A stretch of DNA of 6,958 nucleotides from an uncultured Rhodospirillaceae bacterium (GTDB taxonomy: Bacteria > Pseudomonadota > Alphaproteobacteria > Rhodospirillales > UBA2165): assembly GCA_913041095.1 (NCBI GenBank), contig CAJWIB010000141.1:1-6958 (forward strand). The letters run 5' to 3'. The notes under the pieces were generated by a model. It was not told where the DNA came from. It made no database searches and was given only the letters and a program-made list of their open reading frames with translations. Made by a program: the position numbers and the translations under genes. Shown one piece after another: positions 1 to 6,561 of this stretch (position 1 is the stretch's first letter; each line of letters opens with the position of its first letter).

Positions 1-4
1 ATCT

Positions 5-121
5 GTAAAGCGGCACGCTCGGCATCGCTAAACAGATTGCTAGTTTCGACCGAAAAAATTGCCACCGCTTTTGAATACGAAACTAGCAATCTGTTTAGCG
101 ATGCCGAGCGTGCCGCTTTAC
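5..121. repeat. Perfect 44-bp inverted repeat with 29-bp loop (fold-back)
   Basis: Bases 5-48 are the exact reverse complement of 78-121 (44 of 44 pairs), with 49-77 as the loop. The right arm is sensible coding sequence of the CMD-family gene (residues reading ETSNLFSDAERAALR), and the loop also reads as normal family sequence (EKIATAFEY). The left arm is therefore the intruder: it copies the coding region in reverse. A perfect repeat inside a coding frame, at the very edge of the window, is typical of a fold-back chimera from strand switching during amplification or of a contig-end assembly artefact. A real inverted duplication is possible but less likely. Confidence 0.95.
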
Positions 122-360
122 GCGTGGCCCAAGCTGCCGCACATGTTCCAAACGCTGTAACCGACGAAGATTTTGAGGAGTTACACAAACATTTTTCAGA
201 CCGTCAAATTGTCGAAATAGTCTCAGTCATCGGTGTCTATGGTTTCCTTAATCGCTGGAATGACACCTTGGCGACAACCCTCGAACCTGAGCCACTGGAA
301 CTGGCCCAAGAAATTCTGGCACCTACGGGCTGGCAGGTCGGCAAGCATGCGAAAGAATAA
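37..360 (+). CDS. Carboxymuconolactone decarboxylase (CMD/AhpD-like) family protein, 5'-truncated
   Basis: This is the C-terminal ~100 residues of a CMD-family protein, a small all-helical family that includes gamma-carboxymuconolactone decarboxylase and AhpD-type alkylhydroperoxidases. Family-like stretches are EKIATAFEYETSNLF, FSDAERAALRVAQ and, near the end, YGFLNRWNDTLATTLE. The part that would carry the usual catalytic Cys/His motif lies upstream and is missing, so decarboxylase and peroxidase activities cannot be told apart. The frame is open back to base 1. The TTG at 37 lies inside the inverted-repeat arm and is not a credible start; authentic sequence probably begins at about base 49. 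The stop is at 358-360. The gene is 118 bp upstream of the SDR on the same strand and may belong to the same pathway. It is either a real gene cut by the fold-back or a partial gene at a contig edge. Confidence 0.75.
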   Translation: MLVSTEKIATAFEYETSNLFSDAERAALRVAQAAAHVPNAVTDEDFEELHKHFSDRQIVEIVSVIGVYGFLNRWNDTLATTLEPEPLELAQEILAPTGWQVGKHAKE

Positions 361-371
361 ATACCGGTATT
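360..371. repeat. 12-bp perfect palindrome AATACCGGTATT after the CMD gene
   Basis: AATACCGGTATT is its own reverse complement and starts on the last base of the CMD stop codon. No T-run follows, so it is not a rho-independent terminator. It touches a TGTGAT motif (371-376) and may be part of a regulatory region for the genes downstream, but a 12-bp palindrome can also be chance. Confidence 0.4.
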
Positions 372-388
372 GTGATCATCTTATAATT
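371..388 (+). promoter_or_regulatory. Possible regulator site resembling the dyad before the M24 gene
   Basis: The 18 bases starting TGTGATCATC match the dyad at 5194-5211 at 13 of 18 positions (pattern TGTGATnATCTnATnA). Here only the left half-site is well kept. The site lies ~90 bp upstream of the SDR start and overlaps a TATAAT (382-387) for which I see no good -35 at normal spacing. The rest of the leader (389-465) is AT-rich. It contains a TTGACA at 439-444 without a matching -10, and a 14-bp palindrome, AAAATTTAAATTTT, at 444-457. I infer that the region controls the SDR-hyuAB operon; the exact promoter is not resolved. Confidence 0.3.
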
Positions 389-465
389 AAATAACAGTAT
401 TTTGAGAAAGCTGATGTGTTAGTAATTAATGTCAGCCTTTGACAAAATTTAAATTTTAATTACTT

Positions 466-473
466 GAGGAGAG
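466..473 (+). promoter_or_regulatory. Ribosome binding site that fixes the SDR start at TTG 479
   Basis: GAGGAGAG is a strong Shine-Dalgarno sequence ending 5 bases before the TTG at 479. The upstream in-frame TTG at 464 overlaps this purine run and so has no ribosome site of its own. Starting at 479 also gives the usual SDR N-terminus (MEGRVCIITGSGQGLG). Confidence 0.75.
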
Positions 474-478
474 AAACT

Positions 479-1234
479 TTGGAAGGGCGTGTTTGTATTA
501 TTACTGGTTCGGGACAAGGTCTCGGCCGGGCATTCGCAAAAAGTTTTGCCGCCTTGGGTGCAGTTTCAATAATTGCCGAAATTAACGCGGACAACGCCAA
601 GCGTGTTGCCGATGAAATTATAGAGTCCAGCGGCAAAGCGCTGGCGATCGAGACAGATGTTGCAAATTCGGACTCGGTGCAAGCCATGGTCGAACGCACA
701 CTCGCCGAATTTGGCCGGATAGATGTGCTGGTCAACAACGCCGCTCTCTTGCAATCGATCAGCCGGGTACCAGTCGATGAAATCTCAAATGAAGAATGGG
801 ACAACGTTCTCCAGGTCAATGTTACCGGTGCGTTTTATTGTGTGCGCGCTGTGGTTGGTACAATGCGTAAAGCTGGTTGGGGCCGCATCATCAATATGTC
901 GTCGGATACTGTGCTGCTGCCTCCGCCGCTAACTTATGCTCACTATATAACCACCAAGGCGGCATTGGTTGGATTGACAAGAGAGCTGGCACGCGAGCTG
1001 GGTCCTGACGGAATTACGGTCAATGCAATCATGCCGGGATCGACCGAAACCGAAGTCGAACAAAGCGAAATAGTACGAAATAACCGAGCGAAGATTGTTG
1101 TCCCGCGGCAAAGTATTCCGCGTGTCGAGGTGGCCGAAGATGTCGTGGGAGCAGCAGTATTTCTGGCATCGGAAGAAGCTGGATTTATCACTGGCCAGTC
1201 GCTACCGGTAAATGGTGGTATCGCCTTTGTTTAA
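479..1234 (+). CDS. Short-chain dehydrogenase/reductase (SDR, classical type)
   Basis: A 251-residue NAD(P)-dependent oxidoreductase of the classical SDR family, full length for that family (about 250). Numbered from TTG 479, the cofactor loop TGSGQGLG is at 9-16. Acidic Glu34 sits at the end of the second strand, which usually means NAD(H) rather than NADP(H). Next come D60-V61, the NNA motif at 86-88, and the catalytic set Asn114, Ser142, Tyr156 and Lys160 (YITTK). PG is at 186-187, and the C-terminal end GQSLPVNGG is typical. The Ser-to-Tyr distance is 14, one more than in many members, and the loop between them has three prolines (148-150), which may shape the substrate pocket. No signal peptide is seen, so it is cytoplasmic. 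It is the first gene of the probable operon with hyuA and hyuB, 34 bp before hyuA. A role oxidising a hydroxyl or reducing a carbonyl of the pathway compound is inferred; the substrate is unknown. FabG-like naming would be unsafe. Confidence 0.93.
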   Translation: MEGRVCIITGSGQGLGRAFAKSFAALGAVSIIAEINADNAKRVADEIIESSGKALAIETDVANSDSVQAMVERTLAEFGRIDVLVNNAALLQSISRVPVDEISNEEWDNVLQVNVTGAFYCVRAVVGTMRKAGWGRIINMSSDTVLLPPPLTYAHYITTKAALVGLTRELARELGPDGITVNAIMPGSTETEVEQSEIVRNNRAKIVVPRQSIPRVEVAEDVVGAAVFLASEEAGFITGQSLPVNGGIAFV

Positions 1235-1268
1235 AGACTAACGTGAATTGTAATAATGGGAAATCAAT

Positions 1269-3338
1269 ATGCGCGTAGCGACTGATGTGGGGGGGACCTT
1301 TACCGATCTGGTCTATTATGACTATGACGAGGCGACCGGCCAAGTCGGTGAAATTAAAACCAGAAAAAGCGATACCACACCTCCTAATTTTGAAGAAGGC
1401 GTGATGAACACCATCGATCAGGCAGGTATCGCGCCCGCTCATTTTTTCTTCTTCGCCCATGGCACCACCGTAGTTATCAATGCGCTGACCGAACACAAAG
1501 GAAGCAAAACCGGGCTTATCACGACCAAAGGGTTTCGCGATGTATTGGAAATCCAGCGCGGCAACCGGCCCGATGTTTTTAATTTTTATTTCACCAAACC
1601 AACACCCTTCGTTCCCCGCCATCTGCGCCGCGAAATAACCGAGCGCAGCAATTTTAAAGGCGACATCGAAACGCCGCTGGCGCTGGATGAGCTGGCCGGG
1701 ATCGTCGAGGATTTCCGGGCCGAAGGCGTCGAAGCGGTGGCCATTTGTTTTCTTCATTCCTATGCCAACCCGGCCAACGAAATAGCCGTGCTGGAAGAAC
1801 TTAAACGCCTCAATCCGGAATTATCTGCCGTTGCCTCCCACCAGATCACCAGAGAATGGCGGGAATATGAGCGAACCTCGACGGCCGTTTTGTCGGCCTA
1901 TATTCATCCTATTACCAATGCCTACCTGGATTCCCTCGAACGACGGCTGAATGAAGGCGGGTTTTCGGGCAATGGTTTCGTCATGCAATCCAGTGGCGGT
2001 ATCGCTGGAATGGCGGCGGCTAGACGCAATCCCATTGCCATGGTCGAATCCGGTCCCGCCAGCGGCGTCCTCGGCGCCGTGGCGCTGGGCCAATTGATCG
2101 GCGAACCCAACATCATCGCCTTGGATATTGGCGGCACGACGGCAAAATGTTCGTTGGTCGAAAATGCGCAGGTTCGCCTAACCACTGATTACCGCATCGA
2201 TTGGTCGCGGACCAATGCCGGCTATCCAATAAAAACACCGGTGGTCGATATTATAGAAATCGGCAATGGCGGCGGCAGCATTGCTTGGATCGACGAAGGT
2301 GGCAAACTTCACGTTGGTCCGGAAAGTGCCGGCGCTCTACCAGGTCCAGCGGCTTATGGGCGGGGCGGGACTGAACCCACCACCACCGACGCCCATTTTA
2401 TCACCAGGCGCATCGACGAAGACTATTTCCTCGGCGGTGAAATCACGCCCGATATGGAGAATGTGCGCCAAGCCTTCGCCAGCCTGGCCAAGCGGTTGGA
2501 GGTAAGCATCGACGAAGCCGCCCGCGGCATTATCCGCATTGCCAACGCCAACATGGTCAACGCGCTTAAACTGGTGTCGGTAAACAAAGGCTATGATCCA
2601 AGGGATTTCACCCTGGTTGCCTATGGTGGTGGTGGCTCTATGCATGCAGCCGCCCTGGCCCGTGATCTTAATATGGCCAAGGTGGTGATCCCGGTGAACC
2701 CGGCGGTGTTTTCAGCCTGGGGAATGTTGATGACTGATTTGAGGCGGGACTATTTGCGCACCAATTTGATGCTGTTAGATGAAAGTGCCACTTCCGAAAT
2801 AAGCAGTTTATTTGATTCAATAGAAAGCGATGCCAGGGACGACTTTCAGGCCGAAGACATCGAAGCCGATAGCTTGATCCTGCAACGCCAGGCAGATATG
2901 CGCTACATCGGTCAAGATCATGTGGTAAAGGTGGATTTCCCCGACGGCACGATCACCGAAGAAACCATCGGAGAAGCCGTTGAAAGATTCCACAGCACCC
3001 ATGAAAAAGAGTTTACCTTCCGCATGGAGCATCCGGTTGAACTTGTTACGTTCCACCTGGTTGCGCTCGGCCGGGTGCCCAAGCCCGAATTGGCGAAAAT
3101 TAGCTCAACCGGGCGTTCATTGAACGATACCGTAAGGGGCAATCGCCTAGTCGATTTTGATATGGATGGTATTCACGAGACACCCATCCACGAGCGGGCA
3201 TTGTTGGAGCCGGGAATGGTGCTCCAAGGTCCTCTAATTATCGAAGAGCCGGCAACGACCATCCTTATTCCACCGGGAGCCTATGGCGAGGTCGATAATT
3301 ACGGCAATATTCACATTCACTTGGAAAAACAGGATTAA
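1269..3338 (+). CDS. hyuA: Hydantoinase/oxoprolinase family subunit A (HyuA-like, ATP-binding)
   Basis: A 689-residue protein of normal length for the HyuA / acetone-carboxylase-beta family, the ATP-using subunit of N-methylhydantoinase, 5-oxoprolinase and related carboxylases. The N-terminal hydantoinaseA_N domain starts with the phosphate-binding motif DVGGTFTDL (6-14), followed by HGTT (64-67) and GLITTKGFRDVLEIQRGNR (82-100). The actin-like core has SGPASG (261-266), a second phosphate loop DIGGTTAK (286-293), EIGNGGGSIAW (330-340) and GPESAGALPGPAAYGRGG (350-367). GYDPRDFTLVAYGGGGSMHA (441-460) and FSAWGM (481-486) are also family hallmarks. The C-terminal beta-rich domain is complete. 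The start ATG has only a weak GGGA ribosome site. It is paired with the hyuB-like gene 4 bp downstream, which supplies the partner subunit. No third subunit gene (gamma or biotin type) is present, which argues against acetone or acetophenone carboxylase and for ATP-dependent ring hydrolysis. The substrate (N-methylhydantoin, hydantoin, 5-oxoproline or another lactam) cannot be assigned. Confidence 0.93.
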   Translation: MRVATDVGGTFTDLVYYDYDEATGQVGEIKTRKSDTTPPNFEEGVMNTIDQAGIAPAHFFFFAHGTTVVINALTEHKGSKTGLITTKGFRDVLEIQRGNRPDVFNFYFTKPTPFVPRHLRREITERSNFKGDIETPLALDELAGIVEDFRAEGVEAVAICFLHSYANPANEIAVLEELKRLNPELSAVASHQITREWREYERTSTAVLSAYIHPITNAYLDSLERRLNEGGFSGNGFVMQSSGGIAGMAAARRNPIAMVESGPASGVLGAVALGQLIGEPNIIALDIGGTTAKCSLVENAQVRLTTDYRIDWSRTNAGYPIKTPVVDIIEIGNGGGSIAWIDEGGKLHVGPESAGALPGPAAYGRGGTEPTTTDAHFITRRIDEDYFLGGEITPDMENVRQAFASLAKRLEVSIDEAARGIIRIANANMVNALKLVSVNKGYDPRDFTLVAYGGGGSMHAAALARDLNMAKVVIPVNPAVFSAWGMLMTDLRRDYLRTNLMLLDESATSEISSLFDSIESDARDDFQAEDIEADSLILQRQADMRYIGQDHVVKVDFPDGTITEETIGEAVERFHSTHEKEFTFRMEHPVELVTFHLVALGRVPKPELAKISSTGRSLNDTVRGNRLVDFDMDGIHETPIHERALLEPGMVLQGPLIIEEPATTILIPPGAYGEVDNYGNIHIHLEKQD

Positions 3339-3342
3339 GACC

Positions 3343-5019
3343 ATGGATCCGTTCAACGGAGAGATCATCAAGAATTCATTCACCGCTTTGTCCGATGAGA
3401 TGTTCGAGGCAATGCGGCGAACGTCCAAAAGCCCGATTATTTACGAGGTGTTGGATTTCGGCGTCGGCATCACCGATGCAAAAGGTGAATTGCTGGCCAT
3501 GGGATCGGGTATTCCCTTTCTGCTGTCATCGCTGGAAACCCTGGTGAAGGGCGTCATCGAAAAGCACAGCCCGGCGGGCATTAATTCGGGCGATGTTTTT
3601 ATTTCCAACGATCCCTACCACCAGGGCGCCGGCACTCACCTCAACGATTGCGGGCTGGTAATGCCGGTCTTTTTTGAAGGTGAGTTGGTTGCCTTCACTT
3701 CTGTCAACGCCCACTGGACCGATGTGGGTGGCATGCATCCCGGCTCAATGACGCCATCGGCGCGTGAATTGTTTCAAGAGGGATTCCAACTGCCCAATAT
3801 ACGGCTGTTCAGGGATGGTGAGCCAGTCCAGGATATGTTCGACCTGATCGAAGCCAATGTGCGCCTGCCCGATATGTCCATGCGTGATCTTTGGGCATCG
3901 ATAGCCGCGCTACGGGTTGGCGAGCGGCGTTTACAGGAGGTGTTTGAACGTTACGGAAAGGGCGATGTACTGGACGCCATGAGTGATCTTTTGGACTATT
4001 CCGAACGCATGATGTTGCATGAACTTAAGTCCTTGCCAAAAGGTGTCTTTGAAGCCAAAGACCAGATCGACGAAGATGGTCAGGGCAACGGCCCATTTAA
4101 AATAAAAGTCAAAGTGACAATTACTGATGATCAGTTCTTAGTAGATTTTACCGGTAGTGCCGAGCAGGCCCAGGGACCCATAAATGTGAGCCCGCTTGCC
4201 TTAAGCTCAGCGGTGCGCTGTGTTTACCATGCAGTGACCAATCATTCGGTACCGGCCAATGCGGGTACTTTTCGACCGCTCGAATATATCTGTCCCGAAG
4301 GTACTGTTTTTTCAGCCAGACGCCCGGCTCCGGTATCTACCTATTATGAAGGTATGGCACATGCGGTGGAATTGGTATGGAAGGCTTTAGCACCGCATTT
4401 ACCTGACCGGTTGACGGCGGGCCATATGGTTTCAACCTGCGTTACCATAATTTCCGGACTGCATCCTGACACCCATAATTTTTTCGTTTATGTCGAAACC
4501 TTGCCTGGCGGTTGGGGTGCTGGTCACGACAAGGACGGGGTCGATGGGACGGGCTGTGTGGCCAATGGCGAGACGTTCAATATCCCTGTCGAAGTCAAGG
4601 AAACTAAATTTGGCATTCGCGTCGAACGATATACTTTTAACGATGAGCAGGGCGGTGGCGGCACCTTCCGGGGCGGCAGGGGGATGATCCTGGATTATAA
4701 GATTACTTCTGACTTCGCCACCTTGACGACAGTTTTCGGACGCCATAAGACCCCACCCTGGGGATTGCTGGGAGGCCAGGACGGTACCTGTAATTACGCT
4801 AAAGTTATACATCCCGATGGCAGCGAAGAGACCTTCGGTCGTGCCGCCGGTATTAATCTTAGCAAAGGTGATGTTGTACGTCTCGTAACCGGTGCCGGCG
4901 GTGGTTACGGTGAGCCTGATAAACGGCCTTCGGATAAAGTCCTGGACGACATTAAAAACGGCTATTTAACATCTGACCAGGCAGCAAAGGAATATGGCGT
5001 CGAATTAGAGAGCCAGTAG
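3343..5019 (+). CDS. hyuB: Hydantoinase/oxoprolinase family subunit B (HyuB-like)
   Basis: A 558-residue hydantoinase-B domain protein, the partner of HyuA. ATG 3343 is chosen because it is 4 bp after the hyuA stop with AGGA at 3331-3334. The longer open frame from 3283 would overlap hyuA and lacks family sequence. Family motifs are SNDPYHQGAGTHLND (88-102), NAHWTDVGG (122-130) followed by PGS (133-135), EGFQLPNIRLF (146-156), a glycine-rich TFRGGRG (441-447), and the C-terminal TGAGGGYGEPDKRP (516-529). The common form of the first motif has GGTHLPD; here it reads GAGTHLND, a variation that may reflect substrate class. HyuB subunits form an ATP-dependent heteromeric hydrolase (or carboxylase) with HyuA in the cytoplasm. 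Tight spacing implies translational coupling and equal expression with hyuA. No frameshift or truncation is seen. HyuB identity is firm; the reaction is inferred from family only. Confidence 0.93.
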   Translation: MDPFNGEIIKNSFTALSDEMFEAMRRTSKSPIIYEVLDFGVGITDAKGELLAMGSGIPFLLSSLETLVKGVIEKHSPAGINSGDVFISNDPYHQGAGTHLNDCGLVMPVFFEGELVAFTSVNAHWTDVGGMHPGSMTPSARELFQEGFQLPNIRLFRDGEPVQDMFDLIEANVRLPDMSMRDLWASIAALRVGERRLQEVFERYGKGDVLDAMSDLLDYSERMMLHELKSLPKGVFEAKDQIDEDGQGNGPFKIKVKVTITDDQFLVDFTGSAEQAQGPINVSPLALSSAVRCVYHAVTNHSVPANAGTFRPLEYICPEGTVFSARRPAPVSTYYEGMAHAVELVWKALAPHLPDRLTAGHMVSTCVTIISGLHPDTHNFFVYVETLPGGWGAGHDKDGVDGTGCVANGETFNIPVEVKETKFGIRVERYTFNDEQGGGGTFRGGRGMILDYKITSDFATLTTVFGRHKTPPWGLLGGQDGTCNYAKVIHPDGSEETFGRAAGINLSKGDVVRLVTGAGGGYGEPDKRPSDKVLDDIKNGYLTSDQAAKEYGVELESQ

Positions 5020-5069
5020 TCAGGCGAAGTTGGTGTTTTAAATAACATCAAAATCGGGCAAAAGATTGG

Positions 5070-5092
5070 GGAATTTAGTAAACCTAAATTCC
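5070..5092. repeat. 9-bp stem-loop (GGAATTTAG / CTAAATTCC) after hyuB
   Basis: GGAATTTAG at 5070-5078 pairs perfectly with CTAAATTCC at 5084-5092 around a 5-base loop. It lies 50 bp past the hyuB stop. The stem is AT-rich and no T-run follows on either strand, so it does not qualify as a rho-independent terminator. It could be a regulator-binding dyad or a transcript-end stabiliser for the SDR-hyuAB mRNA. Confidence 0.5.
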
Positions 5093-5164
5093 GCTCAGAT
5101 TGGCACGGTCAAGAAAATATTCCCAAGCCCAATCCATCACAACATCCTTTGCTAAGATATGATC

Positions 5165-5194
5165 TTCCAAATTGGCAGCAACAAATACTATAAT
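5165..5194 (+). promoter_or_regulatory. Candidate promoter for the M24 gene
   Basis: A perfect TATAAT at 5189-5194 has an 18-base spacer to TTCCAA (5165-5170), a weak -35 matching TTGACA at three of six positions. Transcription would begin near 5201, leaving a leader of about 33 bases before the ATG at 5234. The weak -35 beside a perfect -10, with the dyad immediately after, suggests a regulated promoter. It implies that the M24 gene can be expressed separately from the SDR-hyuAB operon. Confidence 0.5.
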
Positions 5195-5211
5195 GTGATA
5201 ATCTAATCACA
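5194..5211. promoter_or_regulatory. Operator-like dyad TGTGAT-N6-ATCACA over the presumed start site
   Basis: TGTGAT (5194-5199) and ATCACA (5206-5211) are perfect inverted half-sites separated by AATCTA. The dyad overlaps the last base of the TATAAT and the expected transcription start, where a bound repressor would block RNA polymerase. It resembles a CRP site (TGTGA-N6-TCACA), but the TGTGA and TCACA halves are 8 apart, so a dimeric repressor of another family (for example GntR type) is more likely. The regulator gene is not in this window. A related sequence lies at 371-388. Confidence 0.5.
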
Positions 5212-5233
5212 AGAAACTAAAATTAGTGAGACG

Positions 5234-6553
5234 ATGATGGCCAATTTAGATTCTTACACTGATCACGATATCCCCTCCGGTTCAGCCGCTACAAAAAAAA
5301 TTATGGATTATGTGCCGCGCTTTTCGGGGGCTGAAAAAAAACGCCGCTGGGATGGTGTGCGTGAGAAGATGAAGACCGCCAATCTGGACGCGCTGGTGTT
5401 TCTCGGCAACGACACTTTCTTCGATATGGGGTTAGTCAATGTCCGCTACCTGACCCATATCGGCTCCAAGGCCGGAACCAACGCGCTGTTTTTTCTAGAC
5501 GAAGACCCAATCGTTTGGAACGCGTTACCTCACCAGCAACGCCCGACCAACGTGCACCACCATACCCAGGACTGGACAAGCGACATCCGTCCGTTTCTCG
5601 GCCTCGGCGATATGATATCCGAATTGCAAAGCCGGGGTATCGATAAGGAACGGGTCGGTCTGATCGGTTTTTCGTCCTCTATCGTTACCACGCCGACCTT
5701 GTTGCACAAGGATATAGTTACTCTGGAGGAGGCGCTGCCCAACTTGGAATTTGTTCCTGCTGGGTCAATGATGGAGGAAATGCGCCTGATTAAAAGCGAA
5801 GAAGAACTTGCCGTTATGACTGAAGCCAGCCGTATTTCGCGCCTGGTCGTGGACAAATTTATTGACTATCCCAAAGCCACTATGACCGAGGCTGAATTAT
5901 GGGCCGAAATGATCAAAACCATGATTGTCAATGGCGCCGAGCCTCAGGTGTTTTTCTTCATGGCCAGCGGTCCGGTGGAGCATGATGGAAAAGAGCTCTG
6001 GCATTTGTTGCATGGCGCCGAACAACCTGCGGTGCCGAGTATGCGGCCACTGGAGAAAGGTGATGTGATAACTGCCGAGTGGCATGTTCAGTATTCGGGC
6101 TATCTGGCGGCGACGGAATTTACCGTCTATTTGGGCGATAAAGCGCCGCAGGAATTGAAGGATATTCATAAAGTTAATGTGGAATGTTTAGAAGCCAGTC
6201 TCGAATCCATGAAACCGGGAAATACGCTACGCGAAGCCTGGGAGGCAATTCGGGCGCCGGCGGAAAAAGCCGGCTTGGACTATGTGGAGCTTGGCTTTCA
6301 CGGCCATGGCATGGCGTCGCCGGAATTCCCCACTGTCATTTACCGGCCCGGATACGGCCCGCCATCACTGAACGGTAGCGGAATCGAAGATCTGGTGTTC
6401 GAGGAAGGTATGGTCTTTGGCAACAACATTGATCTATTCAATCCCAATTGGAAACCGGATGTTGGATGCATGTTCGGAGATATGGTGGTGGTGCGCGGCA
6501 ATCGCGCCGAACGGCTCGTGGACATACCATTACGCCTTCCTGAAGTAGGGTGA
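5234..6553 (+). CDS. M24-fold (creatinase / aminopeptidase P-like) protein lacking most metal ligands
   Basis: A 439-residue cytoplasmic protein with the two-domain creatinase/prolidase layout: a short extension (1-30), an N-terminal creatinase-like domain (about 30-180), the linker MRLIKSEEELAVM (183-195), and a C-terminal pita-bread domain (about 195-430). The domain landmarks LEKGDVI (273-279), GFHGHG (354-359) and EEGMVF (390-395) are present. In M24 metallopeptidases five ligands (Asp, Asp, His, Glu, Glu) hold two metals. Aligned by eye, these positions are Glu282, Ala293, His358, Asn398 and Gly415, so a normal dimetal site is not possible. Glu295 in AATEFT aligns with creatinase Glu262 (ALERT), but the second creatinase Glu (358) is Asn398 here. 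It is therefore probably not a peptidase; a metal-free C-N hydrolase related to creatinase or ectoine hydrolase is a plausible guess. A His cluster (100, 108-110) is unusual. ATG 5234 or 5237 may be the start; the ribosome site (GTGAG) is weak. The dyad-bearing promoter lies just upstream. Confidence 0.9.
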   Translation: MMANLDSYTDHDIPSGSAATKKIMDYVPRFSGAEKKRRWDGVREKMKTANLDALVFLGNDTFFDMGLVNVRYLTHIGSKAGTNALFFLDEDPIVWNALPHQQRPTNVHHHTQDWTSDIRPFLGLGDMISELQSRGIDKERVGLIGFSSSIVTTPTLLHKDIVTLEEALPNLEFVPAGSMMEEMRLIKSEEELAVMTEASRISRLVVDKFIDYPKATMTEAELWAEMIKTMIVNGAEPQVFFFMASGPVEHDGKELWHLLHGAEQPAVPSMRPLEKGDVITAEWHVQYSGYLAATEFTVYLGDKAPQELKDIHKVNVECLEASLESMKPGNTLREAWEAIRAPAEKAGLDYVELGFHGHGMASPEFPTVIYRPGYGPPSLNGSGIEDLVFEEGMVFGNNIDLFNPNWKPDVGCMFGDMVVVRGNRAERLVDIPLRLPEVG

Positions 6554-6561
6554 CGCTTGGA

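Noticed and set aside
410..440. Stem GCTGA...TCAGC followed by CTTT as a terminator for the CMD gene
   Set aside because: Only 5 paired bases with a 17-base loop, a bulge and no T-run.
439..444. Consensus TTGACA upstream of the SDR as a -35 box
   Set aside because: No acceptable -10 hexamer at 15-19 bases downstream; the spacing would place it inside the ribosome binding site region.
464..478. Start of the SDR at TTG 464
   Set aside because: It sits on the Shine-Dalgarno purine run; TTG 479 has a well-placed ribosome site and the typical SDR N-terminus.
1188..1757. Long - strand open frame opposite the start of hyuA
   Set aside because: Shadow of the hyuA coding frame; no family features of its own.
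3283..3342. Longer hyuB start at 3283, overlapping hyuA
   Set aside because: The extra 20 residues do not look like the family, and ATG 3343 has AGGA at proper distance.
1269..5019. Acetone or acetophenone carboxylase
   Set aside because: The subunits are related, but no gamma or additional subunit gene is present; hydantoinase/oxoprolinase naming is safer.
5194..5211. CRP site before the M24 gene
   Set aside because: TGTGA and TCACA are 8 bases apart instead of 6, so it is not a standard CRP site.
5234..6553. DMSP lyase DddP as the identity of the M24 protein
   Set aside because: DddP keeps its metal-binding Asp/His/Glu set; here most of those positions are replaced.
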